Shown here: positions 9,873 to 16,581 of the stretch, one piece after another | How the letters are laid out: every line of letters begins with the position of its first letter | How positions within the stretch are numbered: the first letter of the stretch is position 1 | Assembly: GCA_946480995.1 (NCBI GenBank) | Contig: CAMLMF010000011.1 | Coordinates: forward strand, 1-17,146 | From: an uncultured Bdellovibrio sp. | GTDB lineage: Bacteria; Bdellovibrionota; Bdellovibrionia; Bdellovibrionales; Bdellovibrionaceae | Length of the DNA stretch: 17,146 bases | Reading direction: 5' to 3' | Program-made: the position numbers and the translations under genes | Notes under the pieces: generated by a model | What the model was told of the DNA's origin: nothing | Seen by the model: the letters and a program-made list of their open reading frames with translations, nothing else | Database searches by the model: none

Positions 9873-10505
9873 ATGAAATTCTATTTATCGCTGATTTTGC
9901 TTTTTTCTGCTGTCGGTTGCGCCCAATTTCAAAGATCTTCAGAGAGTGGCTATAACTCTGGCTCTGCCTATCCCGAACAAGGAACTTCCGGTGGAACAGG
10001 ATATGACAAAGAAACACGACAAACTGCGTACGAGCTGGGTAAAGACCCGGGCTCCCTGAATGCCGATGACATGCGCGAGATTCGTGCGCGCCAGAAGTTG
10101 CGCGAACGCGAGCGCTCTTTGTCATCGAAAAAAGAGCGTGAACAATACTCAAAGATCTTACCTTGGCTGAAAAGTGATGAAGAAAAACTAAGCTTTCTGT
10201 CCATCCCATCGATTGAAGGTCGCCAACAATGGATCAATCGCAACAATGTCTGGAGTCGCGCACAAGCTCCACAGGCTGGCATGAAGGATTTGATTGAAAA
10301 TCAAGATGTCGCTGTAGGAATGCAACAAGATTATGTGCGCAAATCCTGGGGCGAACCCTTGGCCATCGAGGTGTCAGGAAATCCGATTTATAAAAACGAG
10401 CGCTGGAAATACCAACGCCAAGTTTCCACCGCGCAAGGGTTCCGTAAAGAAACCCGTTTCGTTTACTTTGAAGGCGGCCGCGTGGTGGGTTGGGAAACAG
10501 AATAA
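9873..10505 (+). CDS. Putative lipoprotein with BamE/SmpA-like C-terminal motif
   Basis: A 210-residue protein with a lipoprotein signal peptide: Lys2, a hydrophobic core (residues 3-14) and Cys16 in AVGC. The +2 residue is Ala, which in the usual Lol rule does not retain the protein in the inner membrane, so outer-membrane placement is likely. A Ser/Gly-rich linker (20-45) and a strongly charged, probably helical stretch (62-105) follow. The C-terminal part has VGMQQDYVRKSWGEP (148-162), then strands ending in FEGGRVVGWE. This Gly-Met, Val, Trp-Gly-Xaa-Pro pattern is like the BamE/SmpA/OmlA fold, but the resemblance is weak and the name is inference. AGGAG five bases upstream fixes the ATG at 9873; a longer reading to 9717 has no signal peptide at its start. 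It ends 6 bp from the end of polA. Confidence 0.8.
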   Translation: MKFYLSLILLFSAVGCAQFQRSSESGYNSGSAYPEQGTSGGTGYDKETRQTAYELGKDPGSLNADDMREIRARQKLRERERSLSSKKEREQYSKILPWLKSDEEKLSFLSIPSIEGRQQWINRNNVWSRAQAPQAGMKDLIENQDVAVGMQQDYVRKSWGEPLAIEVSGNPIYKNERWKYQRQVSTAQGFRKETRFVYFEGGRVVGWETE

Positions 10506-10522
10506 AGCCCTTTAGTGGGCTT
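10505..10522. terminator. Short hairpin shared by the convergent lipoprotein and polA ends
   Basis: AAGCCC (10505-10510) and GGGCTT (10517-10522) pair around a 6-base loop. The hairpin covers the last bases of both genes. On the minus strand it is followed by TATTCTGTTT, on the plus strand only by TT. A weak, possibly bidirectional terminator. Confidence 0.35.
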
Positions 10523-13094
10523 CATCCCAGTTGTCACCCATCGCATAGTTTACTTTCAATGGAACTTTTAAAGCTGCGACGTTTTCCATAATTGAGACCA
10601 ATTGTGGAATGTGTTTTTTTAAATTCTCTTCGCTTTCTTCAAAAATCAATTCGTCATGCACTTGCAGCAACATGCGCAGAGGAATCTTATCAAAGACCTC
10701 TAACATCGCTTTTTTCACTAAGTCGCTGGCCGTCCCCTGAATTGGCGCATTGATCGCGGCACGTTCGCCGAATTTTTTCAGCATCATGTTTTTTGAACTT
10801 AGCTCTTCGATATAACGACGACGTCCGAAGAGAGTTTCAACATAGCCCTGTTCGTGGGCTAACTTTGTTGTCGACTCAATATAATCGCGCACGTTTTTAA
10901 AGCGTGTGAAATAACGATCGATAATATCTTTAGCTTCCGCGCGACCAATTCCCAAGTTTTCAGCCAAGCCGAAAGCACCTTGTCCGTAAGCGATACCAAA
11001 GTTCACGGCCTTGGCAGAGCGACGCAAATCAGAAGTCACCTCTTGCAAAGATACTCCGAAAATTTCAGCTGCTGTCGCCGCGTGAATATCTAGGTCTTCT
11101 TTAAAGGCGCGGATCATGTTGGGGTCTTCAGAAATGTGCGCCAAAATACGCAATTCAATTTGCGAATAATCCAGCGACAAAAGCTTCATGCGCGGAGCCG
11201 CAATAAAGGCTTTACGCACTTGTTGCCCACGCACAGTTCGAATCGGAATGTTTTGCAAATTCGGATCCGTGCTTGAAAGACGTCCGGTTGTTGTTAAAGC
11301 TTGATTGAAGCTGGTGTGAATGCGTTCGTCTTTAGGATTGATCATTTCTGGCAAAGCGTCGACGTACGTGGATTTAAGCTTAGACAGCTCACGCCATTTT
11401 AAAACCAACTTGGCGATCGGATGATCTAGCTCGGTCAGAACTTCTTCGCCGGTGGAATAACCGGTTTTGGTTTTTTTGCCCGCTGGTAAACCTAATTTTT
11501 CAAAAAGAATCACGCCCAACTGTTTGGGACTGCCGACGTTAAAACTTTCCCCGGCTTCAGCGTGAATTTTCTTTTCAAGCTCTGCGATTTCCGTCCCCAA
11601 CTCGATGCTTTGTTTTGCCAACAAGTCCTTATCAATACGAATACCTAAGCGTTCCATCGACAACAAGACACGGGCCAAAGGCAGGTCTAATTCTTCATAA
11701 ACTTTTTCGCCGTTATGCGCTTTTAATTGCAGACGTAGCGTTTCGGCGAAGTTCCTGTGCGCATTGTACAAAGCTGTCGGCGCAGCCATTTCTGGAACCA
11801 CATCCAACATGTATTTAGTGTATACTTTGCCAAAGTCAGACACATCACCGGCTTTTAAAACGTAAGCCGCCAACTGCGAGTCCCAAAGGGCCCACGGTGT
11901 GCGCGCACCGATTTTGTGCCAGAAAGCTTTCAAATCAAAACCGCTCCAAAGTATTTGGAACGTGTCGGTCAACTTGCCTAAAAATTCAAAGTCAGAAATA
12001 TTCCAGATTTCATTTTCTGTGCCGACAAAAACACCGCGGGCATCAGAAAAACCCCACAGACTTTGGCGTTCCCCCAAAACTTCGGCGAGCTCTCGCGTCG
12101 ACAAAGTTTTTTCAACAAATTCTTTGTCGTTCTTAGCAATCACCAGCGTGGGCTGAATATCCCCTTCTGGAAAAGACTGAACACCCGCCGCAGTTTCAAC
12201 AGGTTTTGGCCGAGACGTTGTCGCAGGAACTTCATCAGCTGTGGTGGTGCCGAACAAACTTTTTTCAAAGCTCTTGAAGTTAAGCTCGTGCAAAAATTCG
12301 CGCAGTTCTTCTGTCTTGTAAGGTTGTAATTTGTAAGCTGCATAGTCTTCGGAAACGGGTACATCCAAAGAGATCGTCACTAGTTTTTTTGAAAGCAAAG
12401 CTTTCTCTTTGGAAGCGATCAACTTTTCACGGACACTTTTGCTTTCGACCTGGTCGATATTCGCGTAGATGTCTTCTAAAGTTTTAAATTGCTCTAAAAG
12501 CTTGATCGCCCCTTTTTCGCCGATGCCCTTAACACCCGGAATGTTGTCCGATGTATCGCCGACAATCGAAAGATAGTCGATAAATTGGTCGGGACGGACT
12601 CCCCATTTTTCAAAGACACCTTTGGCGTCGTAGCGCACGTTTTTCATCGTGTCGTACAACCACACATGCTTATCTACCAATTGGCCAAAGTCTTTATCAC
12701 CACTGACAATGAAAACTTCCATGTCATGATGACGGCCCCACTTCGTCAACGAGCCAATGATGTCATCGGCCTCATAGCTTGGCACCTCAAAAGACGGCAC
12801 CCCTAATAAGTCCGCCATTCTTTTGATGTAAGGAATTTGCTTAGCCAAGTCTTCAGGCATTTCGTTGCGATTGGCTTTATAGTCTTCGTACATGTCTTTG
12901 CGGAAAGACGGCTCTTTACGGTCATAACAGAAGACTAAGTATTCAGGCTTTTCTTCTTTCAAAAGCTTAATCATCATCGACAAAAAGCCATAGATCGCGT
13001 TGACCGGAACACCTGTCGGTGACGTTAAAGGTCGAACGGCATAATAGGCGCGGAAAAACATGGCACTGACGTCCACGAGATAGAGCTTTTTCAT
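10512..13094 (-). CDS. polA: DNA polymerase I
   Basis: PolA (860 residues from the chosen start) fills gaps and removes RNA primers during replication and repair. It has the N-terminal 5'-3' exonuclease (about 1-290, starting LYLVDVSAMFFRAYYA), a degenerate 3'-5' exonuclease-like domain (about 305-475) and the family A polymerase domain. The polymerase shows motif A DYSQIELR (Asp near 642), motif B RRSAKAVNFGIAYGQG (near 691) and motif C VHDE (near 812-815). The Asp-x-Glu of exonuclease motif I is missing, so proofreading is probably absent, as in several other bacterial PolA proteins. I chose the ATG at 13094, preceded by GGGAG at six bases, rather than the reading six codons longer. It lies 59 bases after the XRE-type gene on the same strand. 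Confidence 0.96.
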   Translation of the reverse strand: MKKLYLVDVSAMFFRAYYAVRPLTSPTGVPVNAIYGFLSMMIKLLKEEKPEYLVFCYDRKEPSFRKDMYEDYKANRNEMPEDLAKQIPYIKRMADLLGVPSFEVPSYEADDIIGSLTKWGRHHDMEVFIVSGDKDFGQLVDKHVWLYDTMKNVRYDAKGVFEKWGVRPDQFIDYLSIVGDTSDNIPGVKGIGEKGAIKLLEQFKTLEDIYANIDQVESKSVREKLIASKEKALLSKKLVTISLDVPVSEDYAAYKLQPYKTEELREFLHELNFKSFEKSLFGTTTADEVPATTSRPKPVETAAGVQSFPEGDIQPTLVIAKNDKEFVEKTLSTRELAEVLGERQSLWGFSDARGVFVGTENEIWNISDFEFLGKLTDTFQILWSGFDLKAFWHKIGARTPWALWDSQLAAYVLKAGDVSDFGKVYTKYMLDVVPEMAAPTALYNAHRNFAETLRLQLKAHNGEKVYEELDLPLARVLLSMERLGIRIDKDLLAKQSIELGTEIAELEKKIHAEAGESFNVGSPKQLGVILFEKLGLPAGKKTKTGYSTGEEVLTELDHPIAKLVLKWRELSKLKSTYVDALPEMINPKDERIHTSFNQALTTTGRLSSTDPNLQNIPIRTVRGQQVRKAFIAAPRMKLLSLDYSQIELRILAHISEDPNMIRAFKEDLDIHAATAAEIFGVSLQEVTSDLRRSAKAVNFGIAYGQGAFGLAENLGIGRAEAKDIIDRYFTRFKNVRDYIESTTKLAHEQGYVETLFGRRRYIEELSSKNMMLKKFGERAAINAPIQGTASDLVKKAMLEVFDKIPLRMLLQVHDELIFEESEENLKKHIPQLVSIMENVAALKVPLKVNYAMGDNWDEAH

Positions 13095-13153
13095 TTGAGT
13101 CTCCCAGTGCAAAAGGTAGCGTATTGTCTACACCGGGAGCCCGTTCTTGTCGA

Positions 13154-13447
13154 TTATTCTAGATCCGCTTTGACGCGAGAGAAATGGATTTGCTCTAAGG
13201 CATTTTTGGCGCATTCGTTTTCTGCTGCCGGCGTGAATTGCACTTCTTGCGAACACGCTTCAGCCTGGCGAAGAATGATCTCAAGTTCACTTTTCATGGT
13301 GATAGTCACCGAGCCATCTTCCCATGATTCAACTTCTTCAGGTGCACATTGCAGTTTGCGAGCAAGCTCGGAACGGCTCCAACCCAAACGCAGGCGCAGG
13401 TCGCGCAAAGTCTCTTTGTTCCAGTCTAATGAATAACTCTCAACCAT
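13154..13447 (-). CDS. Small XRE-like helix-turn-helix protein
   Basis: A 97-residue protein with one helix-turn-helix of XRE/Cro type (about residues 13-50: LRDLRLRLGWSRSELARKL followed by a SWEDG segment like the usual WExG). The rest is a charged helical tail ending VKADLE, with no sensor domain. The ATG at 13447 is supported by AGGGG five bases upstream; the frame is open further upstream, but that stretch overlaps the promoter region and the end of the ftsB-like gene. It lies between the ftsB-like gene and polA and may be cotranscribed with polA. A 16-bp near-palindrome at 13492-13507 could be its own operator. Its targets are unknown. Confidence 0.75.
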   Translation of the reverse strand: MVESYSLDWNKETLRDLRLRLGWSRSELARKLQCAPEEVESWEDGSVTITMKSELEIILRQAEACSQEVQFTPAAENECAKNALEQIHFSRVKADLE

Positions 13448-13491
13448 ATAAACCCCTAGATTCACTTCATAAAAGATACGTGAATAGAGCC

Positions 13492-13507
13492 GGTATACTA
13501 GTATGCC
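13492..13507. promoter_or_regulatory. Near-perfect palindrome, candidate operator
   Basis: GGTATACTAGTATGCC is symmetric at 14 of 16 positions, with a perfect 10-bp core ATACTAGTAT. It lies 45 bases upstream of the XRE-like start codon and downstream of a candidate promoter, a usual place for an autorepression site. Binding is inferred from position and symmetry only. Confidence 0.4.
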
Positions 13508-13539
13508 AGACGCCGGATTAGCACCTGATAACGTATCGC

Positions 13540-13567
13540 AGTATAAACTATTGGTCGGAGAAAACAA
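13540..13567 (-). promoter_or_regulatory. Candidate promoter for the XRE-like gene and polA
   Basis: On the minus strand, TTGTTT (13562-13567) and TATACT (13540-13545, 5 of 6) are spaced by 16 bp. The site overlaps the last codons of the ftsB-like gene and would start transcription near 13533, giving an mRNA leader of about 85 bases. Tentative. Confidence 0.4.
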
Positions 13568-13853
13568 AGACGAGGTCGTGTTCGCCCGCAAGATCTAATT
13601 TGTCCCTGGCCTGGCGTTCAATAAAAGCCGGATCTTTCGCCTGCTTAAGCTGTCCCGACAGAGAAGCAATATTTTCACGGGTCTCTTTGATCTCTGCGTT
13701 AATTCGATCCATATCGCGGTGCAGGCCCCACAAACGGAAGCCGTTGCCATTAAGGACTATGGAAACTGTGAAGATGGCCAAGCAGAGCATGGCGACCCTT
13801 CCAGGATGATTTAAGAATCTGCGTAAGCCTACTGCGAACTTTGTGTACGACAT
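13548..13853 (-). CDS. ftsB: FtsB/DivIC-type septum formation protein
   Basis: A 101-residue single-pass membrane protein of the FtsB/DivIC family, which joins FtsL and FtsQ in the divisome and activates septal wall synthesis. Visible are a short cytoplasmic N-terminus, one transmembrane helix (about residues 18-36, RVAMLCLAIFTVSIVL), a coiled coil (about 43-72) and the typical C-terminal motif DPAFIERQARDKLDLAGEHD with a final VFVF. Length is normal for FtsB. The ATG at 13853 gives a standard family start. An upstream ATG at 13913 would add 20 residues, most of them translated from the arm of the inverted repeat, and is less likely. No good ribosome-binding site is seen for either. The symbol rests on family and topology. 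Confidence 0.82.
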   Translation of the reverse strand: MSYTKFAVGLRRFLNHPGRVAMLCLAIFTVSIVLNGNGFRLWGLHRDMDRINAEIKETRENIASLSGQLKQAKDPAFIERQARDKLDLAGEHDLVFVFSDQ

Positions 13854-13863
13854 AGAACAAGGA

Positions 13864-14050
13864 TAGCTTCGGACGGAGGGGATGGCTACGCGACGGAGGT
13901 CCTGAAGAGGCATTGGCTCCCCGCCAAACTCGTCAGACAGTCCTCGCGGACGCCTCCCTTTGGGAGAGGCTGCTGCGGAACTCCGATTTGTCGGGGAGCC
14001 AATGCCTCTTCAGGGCCTCCTCGTTAGCCGTCCCATCCGTCGCTTCGCTG
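13864..14050. repeat. Large intergenic inverted repeat between the ftsB-like and ankyrin genes
   Basis: The inner arms 13895-13922 and 13993-14020 are inverted copies with one mismatch (27 of 28). With small gaps the symmetry extends outward to about 13864 and 14050, for imperfect arms of about 58 bases. The 70-bp centre holds a small hairpin (CTCCC TTT GGGAG, near 13955-13967). No gene is convincing in it. It lies between divergent genes, so it is not a plain terminator; any ftsB promoter must lie in it or be read through it. It shares no arm sequence with the element at 3234-3392 but has a similar architecture. It may be a dispersed repeat or a structured RNA region. Confidence 0.75.
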
Positions 14051-14086
14051 CCTTTAATGTGTACTGGGTGACGGTGGGGTTTTCTG

Positions 14087-14109
14087 GCGCGTTCCGCGCG
14101 TTTTCTTTT
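14087..14109 (+). terminator. Terminator-like hairpin upstream of the OxyR-type site
   Basis: GCGCG (14087-14091) and CGCGC (14095-14099) pair around a 3-base loop and are followed by G and then TTTTCTTTT (14101-14109). The stem is short but all G-C. It could shield the ankyrin-catalase promoter from upstream transcription. No plus-strand gene is seen ahead of it. Confidence 0.4.
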
Positions 14110-14122
14110 GGGATTTTTAATC

Positions 14123-14159
14123 ATAGTTTATGTCTATAGTTTGTATGGGTTTTATCGAT
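14123..14159 (+). promoter_or_regulatory. OxyR-type operator of the ankyrin-catalase operon
   Basis: Four tetranucleotides with exact 7-base spacing are present: ATAG (14123-14126), CTAT (14134-14137), ATGG (14145-14148) and CGAT (14156-14159). The known OxyR tetramer consensus is ATAG-N7-CTAT-N7-ATAG-N7-CTAT, so 14 of 16 conserved bases match and the 37-bp frame is perfect. The site lies 54 bases upstream of the ankyrin-gene ATG, suitable for activation by oxidised OxyR under peroxide stress. No clear -10 box was found downstream; TATAGG at 14166-14171 and 14194-14199 are candidates. Confidence 0.75.
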
Positions 14160-14213
14160 TCGATTTATAGGGGGAAATGGCCGATTCTTTGGTTATAGGT
14201 TTGGAGGTTTTTT

Positions 14214-14720
14214 ATGCGGAAGTGGGCTGATTATGTTCGGACGGCGGAGGTGGAGCCGGAGATTTTTTCTTTGGTTCGTGAGGGGAATGTACAGCGGCTT
14301 TTGCTTTATTTGGCGCGCAGTGGAGATCCTAATTTGCGCAATCATAAGGGGCATTCGTTGTTGATGTTGGCGGCTTATAATGGGCATGAGATTTTGACTC
14401 AACAATTGCTTCGTTTTGGGGCCGATGTGCATTCTCGTGATAATGCGGGTAGTACCATTTTGATGGGTGTGGCTTTTAAAGGGCATGTTGAGATCGCTCG
14501 TCTTTTGATTGAGGCTGGGGCGGATATTGAAGCGCGCAACAATCAAGGACAGTCCGCTCGTCTTTATGCCGAGGCCTTTGGGCGCGAGGATGTTTTGCAC
14601 CTTTTGAATTCGCATCTGCCTTCTGCTTCCGCTTCTGAATCTAAAATACTTCGTCGTTTGAAAGCTTTTTTTAAATTAATTCAATCACCATTTAAGGGAG
14701 AATTTCGTCATGAGCACTAA
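14214..14720 (+). CDS. Ankyrin-repeat protein paired with catalase (AnkB-like)
   Basis: A 168-residue protein built mainly of ankyrin repeats: a degenerate first unit (about residues 16-43), then [17 protein letters not shown] (45-61), [20 protein letters not shown] (77-96) and a partial last unit (110-134), followed by a basic tail (about 142-160). No signal peptide is seen, so it is probably cytoplasmic, unlike the exported AnkB described beside KatB in Pseudomonas. GGAGG six bases upstream fixes the ATG. Its end overlaps the catalase start by 11 bp, which indicates one operon and coupled translation. It probably aids catalase activity or stability, by analogy with known catalase-ankyrin pairs. 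The coding strand is rich in G and T (37 of 60 in a hand count of 14281-14340). Confidence 0.88.
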   Translation: MRKWADYVRTAEVEPEIFSLVREGNVQRLLLYLARSGDPNLRNHKGHSLLMLAAYNGHEILTQQLLRFGADVHSRDNAGSTILMGVAFKGHVEIARLLIEAGADIEARNNQGQSARLYAEAFGREDVLHLLNSHLPSASASESKILRRLKAFFKLIQSPFKGEFRHEH

Positions 14721-16152
14721 CAGCAAAACTTTGACTACAGCAGCAGGGATTCCGGTCCCTGAAAATCAACACTCGCAAACGGCAGGCGCGCGCGGGCCTG
14801 TTTTGATTCAAGATTATCACTTGATTGAAAAACTGGCGCACTTTAATCGAGAACGAATTCCTGAACGCGTAGTCCATGCGAAGGGTTCTGGGGCCTATGG
14901 AACCTTTACGGTCACCCATGATATTTCACGCTTTACTCGCGCAGCGGTGTTTTCGAAAGTGGGCAAAAAGACGGATGTGTTTTTGCGTTTTTCTACTGTC
15001 GCGGGTGAACGAGGTTCTGCCGATACCGAGCGAGACCCACGTGGTTTTGCTTTGAAGTTTTACACCGAAGAAGGCAACTGGGATTTAGTCGGCAATAATA
15101 CGCCGGTGTTTTTTGCGCGGGACCCTTTGAAATTTCCTGACTTTATTCATTCGCAGAAACGGGATCCGCGCACGGGATACAAAAATCCGTTTCGCATGTG
15201 GGATTATTGGGCGCAGGCGCCAGAGGCCTTACATCAAATAACGATGTTGTTTGGGGATCGTGGCATTCCGAATGGCTATCGCTTTATGCACGGCTTCGGC
15301 AGTCACACATTTAGTTTTATAAATATCAACAATGAGCGTGTGTGGGTGAAGTTTCATTTTAAAACTTTGCAGGGAATTAAGAACCTTACCGTGGCGCGTG
15401 CGGCAGAACTTGCCGGGACGGATCCAGACTATGCCGGTCGTGATTTATTTGAAGCGATCGAACGCAAAGAATTTCCGCGTTGGGCTTTGAAAGTGCAAAT
15501 CATGAGCGAAGAACAAGCCGAAAAAACCTCTTTTGATCCGTTTGATTTAACTAAGACGTGGTCACAAAAGGAATATCCCTTAATCGATGTCGGTGTTTTA
15601 GAATTGAATCGCAATCCAGAAAATTATTTTGCCGAGGTCGAGCAAGCCGCTTTTTCACCAAACAACGTGCCTCCGGGCATTGGCTTTTCGCCGGATAAAA
15701 TGTTGCAAGGCCGTTTGTTTGCTTATCCCGATGCGCATCGTTATCGCATTGGCGTGAACTTTCAAAGTCTGCCCGTCAATCGTCCCCAGGCACCAGTGAA
15801 CACCTATCACCGCGATGGCAGCATGCGCTTTGATGGCAATGACGGACGCAAAGACAACTATGAGCCGAACAGTTTTCAAGGACCTCGTCAGGACGCGCGT
15901 TATGCGGAACCTCCTTTGCCTTTAACAGGCGCAGCAGATCGTTATAACTCGCACTTGGGCAATGATGACTTTAGCCAGGCTGGCGATCTTTATCGTTTAA
16001 TGACTCCTGATGAACGCGAACGCCTGACTGATAATATTGCCGGAACTATGAAAGGTTTACCGGAACAATTACAAAGAGTAAATGTTGAACACTTCGCTAA
16101 GTGTGACCCGGATTATGGAAAACGCCTTCAAATCAAACTGGGTTTAAAATAA
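14710..16152 (+). CDS. katA: Monofunctional haem catalase (small subunit)
   Basis: This 480-residue haem enzyme turns hydrogen peroxide into water and oxygen. Catalytic residues are all present: distal His56 in [12 protein letters not shown], Asn129 in [11 protein letters not shown] and the proximal haem ligand Tyr339 in [14 protein letters not shown]. Length and lack of a C-terminal flavodoxin-like domain fit the small-subunit clade. There is no signal peptide, so it is cytoplasmic. AGGGAG lies nine bases before the ATG, a slightly long spacing, but the overlap with the ankyrin gene supports the start. Transcription is probably driven from the OxyR-type site at 14123-14159. The symbol is by homology; other catalase genes may exist in the genome. 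Confidence 0.96.
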   Translation: MSTNSKTLTTAAGIPVPENQHSQTAGARGPVLIQDYHLIEKLAHFNRERIPERVVHAKGSGAYGTFTVTHDISRFTRAAVFSKVGKKTDVFLRFSTVAGERGSADTERDPRGFALKFYTEEGNWDLVGNNTPVFFARDPLKFPDFIHSQKRDPRTGYKNPFRMWDYWAQAPEALHQITMLFGDRGIPNGYRFMHGFGSHTFSFININNERVWVKFHFKTLQGIKNLTVARAAELAGTDPDYAGRDLFEAIERKEFPRWALKVQIMSEEQAEKTSFDPFDLTKTWSQKEYPLIDVGVLELNRNPENYFAEVEQAAFSPNNVPPGIGFSPDKMLQGRLFAYPDAHRYRIGVNFQSLPVNRPQAPVNTYHRDGSMRFDGNDGRKDNYEPNSFQGPRQDARYAEPPLPLTGAADRYNSHLGNDDFSQAGDLYRLMTPDERERLTDNIAGTMKGLPEQLQRVNVEHFAKCDPDYGKRLQIKLGLK

Positions 16153-16160
16153 GCGCACCG

Positions 16161-16196
16161 GCACTCAGGAATTTCACTTTTGTGGTTCCTGAGTGC
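16161..16196 (+). terminator. Terminator-like hairpin after the catalase gene
   Basis: An 11-bp perfect stem (GCACTCAGGAA 16161-16171 with TTCCTGAGTGC 16186-16196) closes a 14-base loop that can itself pair CAC with GTG. It starts 9 bases after the catalase stop. There is no solid T-run behind it (AATCGCCCTTCTT), so its strength as an intrinsic terminator is uncertain. Confidence 0.6.
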
Positions 16197-16227
16197 AATC
16201 GCCCTTCTTACCACTAAACAAACATTC

Positions 16228-16256
16228 TGGACAAAATCCCCCAAACGGGCTAAAAA
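16228..16256 (+). promoter_or_regulatory. Possible promoter of the tandem XRE-like genes
   Basis: TGGACA (16228-16233, 5 of 6) and TAAAAA (16251-16256, 4 of 6) are spaced by 17 bp. The predicted start near 16263 would leave a leader of about 13 bases for an ATG at 16276. Tentative. Confidence 0.35.
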
Positions 16257-16275
16257 TTAGCAAAGTTTGGTGACC

Positions 16276-16581
16276 ATGAGACTGAGTGTTTACTTACAAG
16301 ATCAAAATCGACATGTGCGTTTCTATTTGTCTATGCATATTAGACAAAAGCGCGAGTCTTTAGGCATTTCTAAAGAAGATCTTGCTCAACAACTTCGCGT
16401 CAATATTAGCACCTACACGAAAATGGAAGCCGGACGCTTACGCTTCAACGAAAATGTCTTTGAAGAATTGATTCCTCTTCTGCAGATTAATGAAGAAGAT
16501 CTTTTAGAAATATGCCGTATTTCAAATATTGCCTATGCCAATGAGATCTCTAAAGAACTTAGCCCGAACTATCCCGCATGA
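16276..16581 (+). CDS. Small XRE-like helix-turn-helix protein, first of a coupled pair
   Basis: A 101-residue protein with a clear XRE/Cro-type helix-turn-helix (about residues 22-55: IRQKRESLGISKEDLAQQL, then TYTKMEAGRLRF). It continues with a short helical segment, INEEDLLEICRIS. No sensor or enzymatic domain follows. The start is uncertain: TTG 16267, GTG 16270 and ATG 16276 are in frame and none has a good ribosome-binding site; I took the ATG. Its TGA overlaps the next gene's ATG (ATGA), so the two are probably translated together. Likely a DNA-binding regulator; target unknown. Confidence 0.78.
   Translation: MRLSVYLQDQNRHVRFYLSMHIRQKRESLGISKEDLAQQLRVNISTYTKMEAGRLRFNENVFEELIPLLQINEEDLLEICRISNIAYANEISKELSPNYPA

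Noticed and set aside
13854..13913. Longer N-terminus for the ftsB-like gene
   Set aside because: The added 20 residues come mostly from the inverted-repeat arm, do not resemble FtsB N-termini, and the family start matches the ATG at 13853.
13933..14124. Minus-strand reading frame of 63 codons, basic, between ftsB and the ankyrin gene
   Set aside because: It runs through the inverted repeat, has no ribosome-binding site, starts inside the OxyR-type site and shows no family likeness; most likely chance.
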